NCBI GenBank assembly: GCA_902362725.1
Contig: CABIXM010000022.1
Span: 1 to 56,553 of the forward strand
Length of the DNA stretch: 56,553 nucleotides
Origin: Clostridiaceae bacterium
GTDB lineage: Bacteria > Bacillota > Clostridia > Lachnospirales > Lachnospiraceae
Direction of reading: 5' to 3'
The first letter of the stretch is position 1. Each line of letters opens with the position of its first letter. Below, piece by piece: positions 44,188-53,785 of the stretch. Made by a program: the position numbers and the translations under genes. The notes under the pieces are model-generated. The model saw only the letters and a list, made by a program, of their open reading frames with translations, ran no database searches and was not told where the DNA came from.

Positions 44188-45554
44188 ACCCTGACAGCAG
44201 TGGAAGGAGTTTTTATGAGTAAATATATTCCCGGAAATCAAAAACATCTCTCACTGCAGGATCGTATTTATATTCAAAATGAGTTGTCAAAAGGCTCCTC
44301 TTTTAAGGATATTGCCCGTTTCCTATGCAAGGATCCAACTACCATCTCCAAAGAGGTCAAATCCCGTCGGCTTTCTGATTGGTGGCATAAAGGTACCTTC
44401 TATAATGCCCATAACTTCTGCATTCATCGGTACCATTGCAAAAAGAAAAATGCCTGTGGAAAAATTGTTCTCTGTGGCGTGAAATGTGCTTCCTGCCCCA
44501 CCTGCAACCAAACATGCCCTGATTTTGAAAAAGAACGCTGTAACCGTCTGGACAGGGCTCCTTATGTCTGCAATGGCTGCACAAAGCTTATAAACCATTG
44601 CACGATTGCCCACAAATATAACTACAATGCCAAAGCCGCTGACCGCAAATATCGGGAAACGCTTTCTGACTCCCGTTCCGGCATCAGTCTCTCCAGACAT
44701 GAACTGCGTCTTAAAGATAAAGTTATCAGTCCCCTGATTGCCCAGGGACAGTCCCCTTATCAGATCATCACCAACCATCCGGAACTGGATATGTCGGTCA
44801 GAACAGTCTACACCTATCTCGATATGGGCCTTTTTACATCCAGAAACATTGATTTAAAACGAAAGGTAAAATTCAAACCAAGGAAAGTACACAAAACACA
44901 GATTTCTGACCGGAAAGTTTTTACTGGCAGAACTTACTCTGATTTTTCAGAACTACACCTGGATTCCTTTGTGGAAATGGATACCGTTCACTCCTCCAAC
45001 GATTCCGCTAAAACTTTGCTTACTTTTTTCTTCACCAAAGAAAAACTATTCCTGGCTTTTCTGATGAACCGCAACACGGAAGGTGCTGTAAGGCTTGTTT
45101 TTGACCGTTTGGAGAAACGTTTGGGAACTTATGAATTTCTTTCCCTGTTTGAACATATCCTAACCGATCGCGGTTCTGAATTCGGAGATCCAGATTCATT
45201 GGAAACAGGGATAACCGGATTCCAGCGCTCCAACATTTACTATTGTGATCCTATGCGTAGTGGGCAGAAAGGCGGTATTGAACAGGCTCATACCATGCTT
45301 CGTATGGTGCTCCCCAAAAAGACAAGCTTTGAATTTCTGACCCAATGGGATGTAAATCTCATTGCCAGTCACATCAATTCCACTCCTAGAGAAAGCCTGA
45401 ATGGACGCACCCCGTATTCCGTTGCAAAAGAAACATTCGGTGAAGAGGTCCTAAAAGCATTTCAGCTTAGGGAGATTGACCCCGACGAGGTTCATCTGAC
45501 ACCTAAGCTGATCCGCTTCAACCGATAATCCATCAAAAAATCTGCTGTCAGGGT
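44188..45554 (+). mobile_element. IS30-family insertion sequence
   Basis: ACCCTGACAGCAG (44188-44200) and its exact complement CTGCTGTCAGGGT (45542-45554) flank one transposase gene, giving 1.37 kb. They are either the terminal or sub-terminal inverted repeats; the GTGGAATT words further out could mark the real ends. Confidence 0.6.
44215..45528 (+). CDS. IS30-family transposase
   Basis: A 437-residue IS30 transposase. An N-terminal HTH (LSLQDRIYIQNELSKGSS, DPTTISKEVKSRR) is followed by a cysteine-rich stretch (about 75-125, CGVKCASCPTCNQTC) and the DDE integrase core: FVEMDTVHSS (first Asp), LTDRGSEFGDP (second Asp) and SGQKGGIEQAHTMLR (Glu). The start at 44215 has GGAAGGAG. It seems intact. 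Confidence 0.95.
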   Translation: MSKYIPGNQKHLSLQDRIYIQNELSKGSSFKDIARFLCKDPTTISKEVKSRRLSDWWHKGTFYNAHNFCIHRYHCKKKNACGKIVLCGVKCASCPTCNQTCPDFEKERCNRLDRAPYVCNGCTKLINHCTIAHKYNYNAKAADRKYRETLSDSRSGISLSRHELRLKDKVISPLIAQGQSPYQIITNHPELDMSVRTVYTYLDMGLFTSRNIDLKRKVKFKPRKVHKTQISDRKVFTGRTYSDFSELHLDSFVEMDTVHSSNDSAKTLLTFFFTKEKLFLAFLMNRNTEGAVRLVFDRLEKRLGTYEFLSLFEHILTDRGSEFGDPDSLETGITGFQRSNIYYCDPMRSGQKGGIEQAHTMLRMVLPKKTSFEFLTQWDVNLIASHINSTPRESLNGRTPYSVAKETFGEEVLKAFQLREIDPDEVHLTPKLIRFNR

Positions 45555-45755
45555 AGAACTAGATTTTTCACACATTTCCCATGCGTCCGGTGGAATTTAG
45601 TCACGCACACTGAACTCCAGCGGTCTCTTTTTCATGCCCTGAAACTGAGTATTTTTTGAAAAGACAGATTCATTATAGCAGAAATCCTTTGTTTTATCAC
45701 TATAAGTGGTTTTAAAAATTATAATTAAAAATTCAATCTTCCGAAATTCCTTGAT

Positions 45756-45767
45756 TTTTCAAGGCTT
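45756..45767 (+). repeat. Candidate left attachment site (att)
   Basis: TTTTCAAGGCTT, an exact 12-bp match to 56321-56332, lies 75 bp beyond the integrase stop. Attachment-site identity is inferred from position and repeat only. Confidence 0.55.
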
Positions 45768-45803
45768 ACCGCCTATCAAATATCAAAACCTTATGTATTT
45801 TCC

Positions 45804-45836
45804 CTTGTTTTTGCCCTTATGAGCCGAAACAAGGGA
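45804..45836 (-). terminator. Hairpin at the integrase end
   Basis: CCCTTGTTT and AAACAAGGG pair around TTGCCCTTATGAGCCG, just past the integrase stop. It includes TTTTGCCCTTATGA (45809-45822), repeated at 56233-56246 near the other end, so it may double as an integrase arm site. Confidence 0.55.
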
Positions 45837-45841
45837 ATTTT

Positions 45842-47140
45842 TTATGCTTCGCCCACAACCTTATCCAAGAGCCTTGCGGAAGTCCGCTTCGCTTCTCTGG
45901 TAGAGTGGGCATAAATGTTCATTGTGGTACTGACATCAGAGTGTCCGAGAAGTTCCTGCACATCTTTGGGTTTTGCACCGCCCGAAAGCAGATTGCTTGT
46001 GTAGGTATGGCGGAGTGTGTGGAAATGAAAGTCCTCCAATCCCTCAACCTCTGCTTTTGCCTTGCGGCAAATCTGACCGACTGCACTTGCAGAAACAAAA
46101 GCACCGTCCTCTTTTAAGCAGACAAAGGATAATTCTCTGTCATTTTCGGGCGTTTCCTGTGTTCTTTGCAGACTGTAAACCTCATAATAAGTACGCCCTT
46201 TTTCTTTGACCGTCTTACAGTAGTTCAGATGATACAGTTCGCCATAAAGGAAACGGTTTTTATGCTGTTCTGTTTTTACTTTCCGTAAGATGTCCGCCAA
46301 TGTGTCACAGAAATCAACGGTACGGACTTTACTGCGTTTTGTCGTGCCGACTTCGTGCTTATGCCTTGTGCCATTGTACCGCATACTGCGTCTTACGGTT
46401 AGATACTGCTCGTCAAGGTTGATGTCCTGCCAAGTCAGACCGCAGACCTCTCCGATACGCAAGCCTGCATAGTAGGCTATCTGCACCGCAAGCAACGCAG
46501 GGTGTTTCTTTTGGGTTAAGAAGTCCGTCAGTTTTTGGTATTCCCCGTGTGTAATGGTAGGAACAGGAACAATATCTTCTTCGCTGTCCGAGAAAATATC
46601 TGTTTCCTCTTTTCTGCCACGCAACTTCACATACTGCATCGGGTTAAAGGTTATCAGCCTTTTCGGAAATACAGCAAAACGAAATGAATTTTGCAGTACC
46701 GCCGAGAATTGCAGCATATAGCCTTTACTCATCGGCTTTGAAGTTGTACCGCCAGGATTTATCCCTCCGTAACTCATCAGGTCGATAAACGACTGTAAAT
46801 GGTCGGCAGTCACGGTTTTCAGTTTTCGGCTGCCAATGGGATATTTTTTAATCTTTTTGACTGCCGCCATATATGCCATAACCGTACCGTTGCTAAGGCT
46901 GCCGGGCTTCAGTTCTTCCTCTACCCACATATCCAGCATTTCGCCAACCGTGATGTTTTCGGCTTTCCCGACAAACTTCTTTTCCTCATAGTCAGCGATT
47001 GCTTTTCTGAGCAGGGCTTCTGTTTCAGACTTGCTTTCTGTTCCCACAAACTCTTTCTGTACTTTTCTGCCGCTTTCATCTTCGATATAGAAGCGTGCGT
47101 ACCACTTTTTACCTTTTTTTCTTACAGAACCTTTTGCCAT
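45842..47140 (-). CDS. int: Tyrosine integrase, Tn916-type
   Basis: A 432-residue integrase with an N-terminal arm-binding domain (GSVRKKGKKWYARFYIED), a core-binding domain (about 65-165) and the catalytic domain: Arg in AGLRIGEVCG, HTLRHTY, LGHSDVSTT and the nucleophile Tyr in NIYAHS. It catalyses integration and, with Xis, excision of the surrounding element. The start at 47140 has AAAGGAG. It reads towards the nearby left attachment repeat. Confidence 0.95.
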   Translation of the reverse strand: MAKGSVRKKGKKWYARFYIEDESGRKVQKEFVGTESKSETEALLRKAIADYEEKKFVGKAENITVGEMLDMWVEEELKPGSLSNGTVMAYMAAVKKIKKYPIGSRKLKTVTADHLQSFIDLMSYGGINPGGTTSKPMSKGYMLQFSAVLQNSFRFAVFPKRLITFNPMQYVKLRGRKEETDIFSDSEEDIVPVPTITHGEYQKLTDFLTQKKHPALLAVQIAYYAGLRIGEVCGLTWQDINLDEQYLTVRRSMRYNGTRHKHEVGTTKRSKVRTVDFCDTLADILRKVKTEQHKNRFLYGELYHLNYCKTVKEKGRTYYEVYSLQRTQETPENDRELSFVCLKEDGAFVSASAVGQICRKAKAEVEGLEDFHFHTLRHTYTSNLLSGGAKPKDVQELLGHSDVSTTMNIYAHSTREAKRTSARLLDKVVGEA

Positions 47141-47214
47141 AGATAAATTTCTCCTTTCTATCCGTGGCAATCGGGACTGTGACATATGGTGTGCGTAAAG
47201 TAATAGTGTCACTT

Positions 47215-47238
47215 ATGCCGATGAATGTCAATCGGCAT
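47215..47238 (-). terminator. Hairpin at the end of the XRE gene
   Basis: ATGCCGAT (47215-47222) and ATCGGCAT (47231-47238) form an 8-bp stem overlapping the XRE stop. It lacks a T-run and may be only a partial terminator or processing signal. Confidence 0.4.
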
Positions 47239-47923
47239 TTTCACTTGTCAAAGTGCCACGGAATTTTTCTTTTTCAGCAACCCTTTCCTCGGCTGCTGTC
47301 ACTATCCCGAACAGGTCGCCCATCTTTACAGCGGTGCGTCCCTCATCGTAGATATGTAAAATTCCATCTAAAAACTGCTTCATATTCTCGATAGGAAGTT
47401 CCATTTCTTTACGGTAAACTCTTTCCATAATCGCCCCTGACTCAATCGCATAGCGGCGTAAGGACTGCTTTAAGCCCTCGTCCTCCGCTACACGGTCAAC
47501 CTCAGCCATAGCGTCTGCAAAGTGATAAGTCATAACCGTATAGAGGTCAATCATCTTTCCGAGGAATGTGGTGAGCAGCTGTTGGTGCGGTTCTCCCTTT
47601 ACCACAGAAGAAACGGTATCAAGATAATTTTTGATATGTTCCTCCATATCCTTTGCACATAAAGTGTGGCTGTCGTATTCCTTATCTTCGGAAAGTCCTG
47701 TCAGCCATTCGGGAGTGGTCAGGAGTGCTTCTGCCAGTCCGTTGATAATCATTGTACGCTTCGGGTCTACACCGTCCGCTTCATATCTCTGAATGGTAGA
47801 TTTGTTTACTCCGACACGCTTACCAAGTTCGGGCATTGTTAAGTTTAACTCTGTTCGGCGTTCTTTCACTCGTTCACCGACCTGTTTTGCGGTGAATGTA
47901 ATTTCTTGTTTCAAGGTTTTCAC
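47228..47923 (-). CDS. XRE-family repressor of the mobilizable element
   Basis: A 231-residue regulator. The helix-turn-helix lies at about 12-70 (TMPELGKRVGVNKSTIQRYE), followed by a long helical region without a recognised domain. It is divergent from xis and its own -35 box overlaps a GTTGCAAAA site that recurs twice in the xis promoter, so it probably represses both directions. Induction trigger is unknown. Confidence 0.85.
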   Translation of the reverse strand: MKTLKQEITFTAKQVGERVKERRTELNLTMPELGKRVGVNKSTIQRYEADGVDPKRTMIINGLAEALLTTPEWLTGLSEDKEYDSHTLCAKDMEEHIKNYLDTVSSVVKGEPHQQLLTTFLGKMIDLYTVMTYHFADAMAEVDRVAEDEGLKQSLRRYAIESGAIMERVYRKEMELPIENMKQFLDGILHIYDEGRTAVKMGDLFGIVTAAEERVAEKEKFRGTLTSENAD

Positions 47924-47937
47924 CTCCTATTGATGAT

Positions 47938-48067
47938 AGTATAGCACAGAAAAACTTATTTTGCAACCATAAATTTAATAATAGGCAAAAATATTTCTTG
48001 ATAAGTTGCAAAACAAGTTGACAAGAGATAGTAAAATAAGTATAATTACAGATACATAGTTGCAAAA
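47938..48067. promoter_or_regulatory. Divergent xre/xis promoters with three GTTGCAAAA sites
   Basis: Towards xis: TTGACA (48018-48023), 17 bp, TATAAT (48041-48046). Towards xre: TTGCAA (47961-47966), 17 bp, TATACT (47938-47943). The word GTTGCAAAA occurs at 47959-47967 (inverted), 48005-48013 and 48059-48067, a likely operator of the XRE protein placed at each promoter. Confidence 0.75.
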
Positions 48068-48094
48068 TGCGTATTTTGAAAGGAGGTTGATAAA

Positions 48095-48310
48095 ATGAGC
48101 AACATCAAAATGGGTTTAACCATAGAAGAAGCCGCAGAATGTACGGGTATCGGAAGAAATACAATGCGTAAGTTGGTAGACTGGGGCAAACTTCCCGTCC
48201 TCAAGGTCGGAAGAAAAGCGATTATCCGCAGGGATACTTTAGAGCGATTTATGAGCGTCAATCAGGGAAGAAACCTGCTCAATGAAAACGATGTTCGCAA
48301 AGTAGAATAA
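48095..48310 (+). CDS. xis: Excisionase (helix-turn-helix)
   Basis: A 71-residue MerR-like winged helix protein of the Tn916 Xis class: GLTIEEAAECTGIGRNTMRK, then LPVLKVGRKAIIRRDTLERF. Such proteins bend att DNA and turn the integrase towards excision. It follows a strong promoter, with AAGGAGG before the ATG. Confidence 0.9.
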   Translation: MSNIKMGLTIEEAAECTGIGRNTMRKLVDWGKLPVLKVGRKAIIRRDTLERFMSVNQGRNLLNENDVRKVE

Positions 48311-48444
48311 CCATTCTCCAAGCCCTCGGCGTTTGAGAGCGAAATACACCCCTCGCACAAATCTTCGAGTTGTACTCTGGTTATTTCGCCCTTGCAGGGG
48401 GCTATGTATCACAGCTTCGGACAATGCACCGCCGCTATGATACA

Positions 48445-48522
48445 GAAGAAAACAGCACGCTGTTTTCTTCGCTGTCCGTCTGCTTACGCTGCCGAAACAG
48501 CAGCAACCGATTTCTCGGTTGC
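48445..48522 (+). repeat. Two strong hairpins before mob, candidate oriT
   Basis: GAAGAAAACAGC-ac-GCTGTTTTCTTC (48445-48470) is a perfect 12-bp inverted repeat; GCAACCGA-tttc-TCGGTTGC (48503-48522) is a perfect 8-bp one. They lie 36-113 bp upstream of the relaxase gene, where MobA/MobL-type origins of transfer are often found. The nick site cannot be read directly. Confidence 0.5.
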
Positions 48523-48557
48523 AAAAAGAGTATGCCCGTCACGGGAGGAAGGAGTAT

Positions 48558-49994
48558 ATGGCAAGACACAGTTTTATACAGATGTCAAAGCTACCCAATG
48601 TCAAGGGAAGAATATCCTATATCACAAGCCACGCAAGACAGGAAAATCTCTATGCCACCTACCGCATCGCCGACAATGAATTTTGGAGTAACCTTGCAAG
48701 GGAAAGCCAGCAGGAATTTAAGCGAAGCGGTACGGAGGGCAAATGTATTGAAGCAAGGGAATTGATTATCGCCCTGCCCGAAGTATATACAAAATACGAG
48801 CCGCAGGAAGTCCTTGAAGATTTTACGGAGGAGTTCCACAGGCGGTATGGTGTAGAGTGCGTGTCAGCCCTCCACCACAACAAACGCAAGACAAACTATC
48901 ATATCCACCTTATCTTCAGCGAAAGAAAGCTGCTTCCTGAACCTGACATCAAGATAGCCACACGCAGCGTGTTCTATGATGAAACAGGCAAAAGGGTACG
49001 CACCAAGAAAGAAATCACAGGGGAGGACGGACAGATACGAAAAGGCTGCACCGTCATTAAAAAGGGCGAGGTTTACGAAAGCCACCTCTTTACCGTGAAA
49101 GATGATAAATTCAAAAGCGAGCCTTTTCTTCGGGAGGTAAAAGAGATTTACACTGACCTTATCAATCGCCATATTGCTGATCCCGAACAGCAGTTAAAGG
49201 TATTTGATAAGAACAGCGTTTATCTTCCTACCAAGAAAATCGGTAAGAACAATCCCAAAGCCGCCGAGATTGAAGCCGACAACGCCGCAAGGCAGGAATG
49301 GAACAGGACGGCGGATATGGCATTGTTATCGGGGATTGAGGAAACAAAGATACTGGAAATCAAGAAAGAGGAAATCCACCAAAAGGCAAGTCAGTCCATT
49401 AAAGAAAAGGGCTGGCTGCCTACCTTGTTCCGCAGCATTATCGGCAGGGCAAAGGAGCTTCTGCAAAGCCTTATCCGAGAAAAGGATATGCCGCCCAAGC
49501 CTACGCTGGATATGGATATGGCGGAATTTCGACGCATGAAAAATCTGATGATAAAGGCGCAGGAGGGCGCAAGGGAAATCCGCCGTTTGCAGGACGATGT
49601 TCTCCCGAAACTGAAAGCGCAGCTTGCAGACACAAAGGGGCTTTTCAAAGGCAAGGAGCGTAAAGCCCTGTCCGAGCAGATACAGCAGACGGAAAAGGAA
49701 ATCGCTGCAAAACTGGATATGCTGCCCGATATTCTGAAAGAGGACGGTTATCCCGATGTGCAGGCGTTCATGCGTACTTTCCGAGAAATGGAAAGCGTTG
49801 TGGAACAGTACAGCCGTGACCTTGCCGAGTGGGAGCGTCAGACCAGCAGGAAACCGTCAGCCGCCGCCAAAGAGCAGCGCAGACCACCCGAAAAGCAGAG
49901 CGTATTAAAACATTTGCGGGAGATACAGGATAAAAATAGGCAGAAACCACCCCAAAGACAGCGCAAAAAATCCATTGACAGAGATAGCCGATAG
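48558..49994 (+). CDS. mobL: MobA/MobL-family relaxase
   Basis: A 478-residue relaxase. The N-terminal MobA/MobL domain has the metal-binding histidines in NYHIHLIFSER (about 115) and RKTN before it; the C-terminal half (about 285-440) is helical, rich in Lys/Glu/Gln and coiled-coil-like, and ends in a basic tail. It nicks at oriT and pilots the DNA strand. The start at 48558 has GGAAGGAG; upstream in-frame codons overlap the hairpin region. Confidence 0.9.
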   Translation: MARHSFIQMSKLPNVKGRISYITSHARQENLYATYRIADNEFWSNLARESQQEFKRSGTEGKCIEARELIIALPEVYTKYEPQEVLEDFTEEFHRRYGVECVSALHHNKRKTNYHIHLIFSERKLLPEPDIKIATRSVFYDETGKRVRTKKEITGEDGQIRKGCTVIKKGEVYESHLFTVKDDKFKSEPFLREVKEIYTDLINRHIADPEQQLKVFDKNSVYLPTKKIGKNNPKAAEIEADNAARQEWNRTADMALLSGIEETKILEIKKEEIHQKASQSIKEKGWLPTLFRSIIGRAKELLQSLIREKDMPPKPTLDMDMAEFRRMKNLMIKAQEGAREIRRLQDDVLPKLKAQLADTKGLFKGKERKALSEQIQQTEKEIAAKLDMLPDILKEDGYPDVQAFMRTFREMESVVEQYSRDLAEWERQTSRKPSAAAKEQRRPPEKQSVLKHLREIQDKNRQKPPQRQRKKSIDRDSR

Positions 49995-50045
49995 ATATGG
50001 AAAAACCGCCGTTATGGTGTTACCCATAGCGGCGGTGGTACATAA

Positions 50046-50210
50046 TTATTTGCTGACTGCAAGCGTGATTTTCATATCCTGAACATTGATGATTGTTTCT
50101 TTTTTGCACTTCGGACAGTAGAGAGGAAAGTTTCTCATCTCAGTATTTTCCTGTATCATTGTTCGGGTTTTATTGCCGCAGACAGGGCAAAGTATCCATT
50201 CTGTTTTCAT
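50046..50210 (-). CDS. Cysteine-rich KTR-type zinc-ribbon protein
   Basis: A 54-residue protein: MKTEWILCPVCGNKTRTMIQ, then YCPKCKKETII. Two CxxC pairs and the NKTR motif match the small cysteine-rich KTR family common on Clostridial mobile elements. It probably binds one zinc; the role is unknown. GAGGT precedes the ATG at 50210. It is convergent with mobL and downstream of the ABC genes. Confidence 0.85.
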   Translation of the reverse strand: MKTEWILCPVCGNKTRTMIQENTEMRNFPLYCPKCKKETIINVQDMKITLAVSK

Positions 50211-50282
50211 AATGTCGACCTCTTTGCGTTTCTCACTAATGGGAAAATATGAAATCTATATCATTCAATTTCAGTTAGAAAT

Positions 50283-52013
50283 CTAAATTCCCCAATCCTG
50301 ACTAATCATTTGCAGCTTTACCATATGCGGATAAATTTTGCCTGTGTTCATCAGTTTTTCCGGCGTTCCCTGTTCGGCAACCGTACCGTTTAAAAGCACA
50401 ACCACTTTATCTGCGCCGCTTACGGTACGCATACGGTGGGCGATAACAAGTACGGTCTTGTCCTTTATCAGTCTTGACAAAGCAGCCTGTATCAATGTTT
50501 CATTTTCCACATCAAGACTTGCCGTTGCTTCATCAAGTAAGATAATAGGGGAATTTTTGAGAAAAGCGCGGGCGATTGAAATTCTCTGCCTTTCCCCGCC
50601 AGACAATTCGCAACCATTTTCACCAATCATACTGTTATACCCGTCTGGGAGCTTTTCTGCAAATTCTTCACAATTTGCTAGTCTTGCCGCCGCAATTACT
50701 TCTTCGTCGGTCGCGTCCTTTCTGCCTATTCTGATATTCTCCATGATTGTGTTGTTAAACAGCGTCACATCTTGAAATACGATAGAGTACAGAGACAGCA
50801 AGGTTTCCGGCTCTATTTTCGATATATCCATACCACCGACAGTAATCTTCCCTTTGTTTATGTCCCAAAACCGCGAGGCAAGACGCGACACCGTAGTTTT
50901 TCCGCCGCCGGACGGTCCGACTAAAGCGGTAACTTCTCCCTGTTTTGCCGTAAAAGACACATCTTTCAATACGGTTTCCCCAGTATTATAAGCAAATCCT
51001 ACATGGTCGAATACAATGTCATAACCTTTATTTATCAGTTGATTTTCCCCTGTCTGAATAGGTTGGTCAAGGATTTCGTTCATGCGGTCTATGTTCGTTT
51101 TCGTAGAGATTACCGCAGCAAGATTTTGCAATGCGCCTTCAAGCGGGGCATAAAGCCTTGAAGCTACAAGCAAGAACATAAAAAACAGCGGAATATCAAT
51201 TTCTCCACGAATAAGCAGCGTAGAGCCTACAAGCGCAACCGTAGCAATTCCAAACTTTAATATTAGTGTTGAAGAAACAACAAAAAGTGCTGTTCCAAGT
51301 TCTGTTATAATGTGCCGTTTTTCTACATAGTCAATTTTTTTGTCAAGTCCTTTCAGATAACTTTCTTCCGCATTGTTTGATTTCAAGTCCTGTAAACTTT
51401 CGATACACTCTTGTACACCGCTTTCAAGCGCGACATTTGCCGCTACAGATTTACAGTTGAAGTATTCCTGTATGCGAGCTGAAAAGAATGTGATTGTAAA
51501 TGCAATCGGTAAAACCCACACCGCCGCAAGAGCCATTCGCCAGTCGTAAGCAAAAAGGCAGATTGCAATTAGTGTTGTTGAAATGAGGGAGCCTGCCAAT
51601 GCGGGTACATAATGGGAGAATGCAGTTTCAAGCGTAGCACAGTCTCCCATAATAGAATTGGTTAAATCCGCAAGGTCTTTTTTGCCAAAAAAGGACAACG
51701 GGATTTTGCGTAGCCGTTCCGCTAAGGATATACGCCTTACCCCGCTTTCCACATAAGTCGCTAAGTAAGTGGCGTTATATTGAAACCAAGTCGCAATAAA
51801 TATAAGGCATAAGCAAACCAAAGAACCAACCGCATAAAAAGCAATGCGGCTTCCATTCAAGTTCCCATTCATGGTGTCAATGACAAAGTAATAGAGCAAT
51901 CCCACAGGGAGCATAAAGGATATATCCTGTACGACGCAGGCAATACAGCCTTTTATCAAATCGACAGCCCCCTGTCTTGATAATGCAAAACGTCTTTGCA
52001 ATGTCTTAATCAT
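50283..52013 (-). CDS. ABC exporter half-transporter (second subunit)
   Basis: A 576-residue fused permease/ATPase: six membrane helices (about 20-300) and a nucleotide-binding domain with GPSGGGKTT (Walker A), LSGGERQRIS (signature) and IILLDEATA (Walker B). The chosen start at 52013 has AAAGGAGG and overlaps the stop of the gene upstream as ATGA. With that gene it forms a heterodimeric exporter, perhaps for drugs, peptides or a siderophore; substrate is not readable. Confidence 0.93.
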   Translation of the reverse strand: MIKTLQRRFALSRQGAVDLIKGCIACVVQDISFMLPVGLLYYFVIDTMNGNLNGSRIAFYAVGSLVCLCLIFIATWFQYNATYLATYVESGVRRISLAERLRKIPLSFFGKKDLADLTNSIMGDCATLETAFSHYVPALAGSLISTTLIAICLFAYDWRMALAAVWVLPIAFTITFFSARIQEYFNCKSVAANVALESGVQECIESLQDLKSNNAEESYLKGLDKKIDYVEKRHIITELGTALFVVSSTLILKFGIATVALVGSTLLIRGEIDIPLFFMFLLVASRLYAPLEGALQNLAAVISTKTNIDRMNEILDQPIQTGENQLINKGYDIVFDHVGFAYNTGETVLKDVSFTAKQGEVTALVGPSGGGKTTVSRLASRFWDINKGKITVGGMDISKIEPETLLSLYSIVFQDVTLFNNTIMENIRIGRKDATDEEVIAAARLANCEEFAEKLPDGYNSMIGENGCELSGGERQRISIARAFLKNSPIILLDEATASLDVENETLIQAALSRLIKDKTVLVIAHRMRTVSGADKVVVLLNGTVAEQGTPEKLMNTGKIYPHMVKLQMISQDWGI

Positions 52014-53785
52014 GCGTTTACCTCCTTTGCAATCTTCCATTCTGCCGCTTCGGAATAATCCTTCCACATTTTTGTAAATATGCCGTTTCTTTCTATCAGT
52101 CCGCTATGTGTGCCGCTTTCGACAATTTCACCGTCTTGCAGTACATAAATGCAATCCGCGTCTGTGATTGACGACAACCTGTGTGCAATCATAATGACGG
52201 TCTTTCCCTTTGAAAGCGCGGATAAAGCCTGCTGTACGCGCACCTCATTATCGGGGTCGGCAAATGCGGTCGCTTCATCAAGGATTATGATAGGCGCATT
52301 TTTCAAAATCGCGCGGGCAATCGCTATTCTTTGCTGTTCGCCGCCGGACAGATATACGCCTTTTGCGCCGACAACCGTATCAATGCCATTCGGTAATTTT
52401 TCAATAATATCCAAGCACTGTGCAGCTTCCAAAGCATGGGCGATTTCTTCGCGTGTAGCGTCAGGCTTTGCCATACGCACATTTTCCAATATGGACGCTT
52501 TGATAAGTCGGCTGTTCTGAAATACAAAGGACACCTTATTCATCAATGTTTCTTTCGGAATGTCGCATATGTCGATATTCCCTATCAGTACGCGCCCTTT
52601 TTGCGGGTCAAAAAATCTTGTGACGATATTTGCAAGCGTTGTCTTGCCGCCGCCGGACGATCCTACCAATGCGACTGTCTGCCCCGGTTTTATGGAAAGA
52701 GATACATCATTGAGCGCGTTTTTCTTTCCGTCATAGCTGTAACTAACGTGTTCTAATGTAATCCCATTATCTTTAGGGATATTATTCACGCTGCTTTCAG
52801 ATAATGGTTTTTCGTTCAGCACTTCATTAATCCTGTTAATTGCGTCGCCTACAATCATTGCGTCCTCGCTCATAAACATAATTTTTGTGAGCGTCGTACC
52901 AATGACGGGCGTAATCACAATATAGAAAATAAGGTTTAACAGAAGTTCATTTGTTACGCCGCCCCTTGTAAAGAGAATACCTCCGGCAATCAGAAACGCG
53001 AATACACTGTTAATTGCCGTTGTATAGAACATCATAGGCAGACGCAGCCCCTTTGTGTATGCGATTACCCATGTTTCGTAATTGTCTATCGCGTTTTTGA
53101 AGCGTTTGAAAGAAAAGATTGTCTGTCCGAAAGTCTTTACTACGGGTACGCCCCGCACATATTCAACGGCTTCATTTGACATATCGGCAAGCGCATTTTG
53201 ATATTGTTCCATTCGCTTTTCCATGTCTTTTCCTGTCATTTTCATCATAATCAGAAAACCAAGCACAACGGGAACAAGGCTTAAAAGCCCTAACCGCCAG
53301 TCAAAAGCAAGCAACAGGAAAAGTAGCCCTATAGGGGTGGCAATCGCCCCCGCTTTGTCGGGAAGCCTGTGTGCAAGATACGTTTCCGTAGCAGCACTGG
53401 AACCGTTTACTATTCTCCGCAGCTTTCCACTTCCATACTTCTCCGTTACTCCGAGCGGCAATGCTGCAATATGGCGCATAAGCTCTTTTCGGATATTAGC
53501 GGCAACCCGGAACGCGCTCAAATGCGAACACATCAAAGCGGCTATGTAAACAACAATAGAGATAACTGCAAACAATACGGCAGACCAACCGTAGCCTGTG
53601 ACATTCTCCGCCTGTGAGAAGTCCGGGGAAACCTCCAGTATGTCGTGAATAATACACCATATATACCAAAAAGGTACAAGAGCCAACAGTGCACTCATTA
53701 CAGACAGTACCCAAGAAAGATAGGTCAATATCTTATGCCCTCCGGCATAACCCATCAGTCTTGATAGATTTGACTGTTTTTTCAT
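52010..53785 (-). CDS. ABC exporter half-transporter (first subunit)
   Basis: A 591-residue fused permease/ATPase with six N-terminal helices and a C-terminal ATPase domain: GSSGGGKTT (Walker A), LSGGEQQRIA (signature) and IIILDEATAFADPDNE (Walker B and following loop). The FADPDNE motif is shared with IrtA/YbtP-type siderophore-linked exporters, a hint rather than proof of substrate. AAGGAGG precedes the ATG. TetR lies upstream on the same strand. Confidence 0.93.
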   Translation of the reverse strand: MKKQSNLSRLMGYAGGHKILTYLSWVLSVMSALLALVPFWYIWCIIHDILEVSPDFSQAENVTGYGWSAVLFAVISIVVYIAALMCSHLSAFRVAANIRKELMRHIAALPLGVTEKYGSGKLRRIVNGSSAATETYLAHRLPDKAGAIATPIGLLFLLLAFDWRLGLLSLVPVVLGFLIMMKMTGKDMEKRMEQYQNALADMSNEAVEYVRGVPVVKTFGQTIFSFKRFKNAIDNYETWVIAYTKGLRLPMMFYTTAINSVFAFLIAGGILFTRGGVTNELLLNLIFYIVITPVIGTTLTKIMFMSEDAMIVGDAINRINEVLNEKPLSESSVNNIPKDNGITLEHVSYSYDGKKNALNDVSLSIKPGQTVALVGSSGGGKTTLANIVTRFFDPQKGRVLIGNIDICDIPKETLMNKVSFVFQNSRLIKASILENVRMAKPDATREEIAHALEAAQCLDIIEKLPNGIDTVVGAKGVYLSGGEQQRIAIARAILKNAPIIILDEATAFADPDNEVRVQQALSALSKGKTVIMIAHRLSSITDADCIYVLQDGEIVESGTHSGLIERNGIFTKMWKDYSEAAEWKIAKEVNA

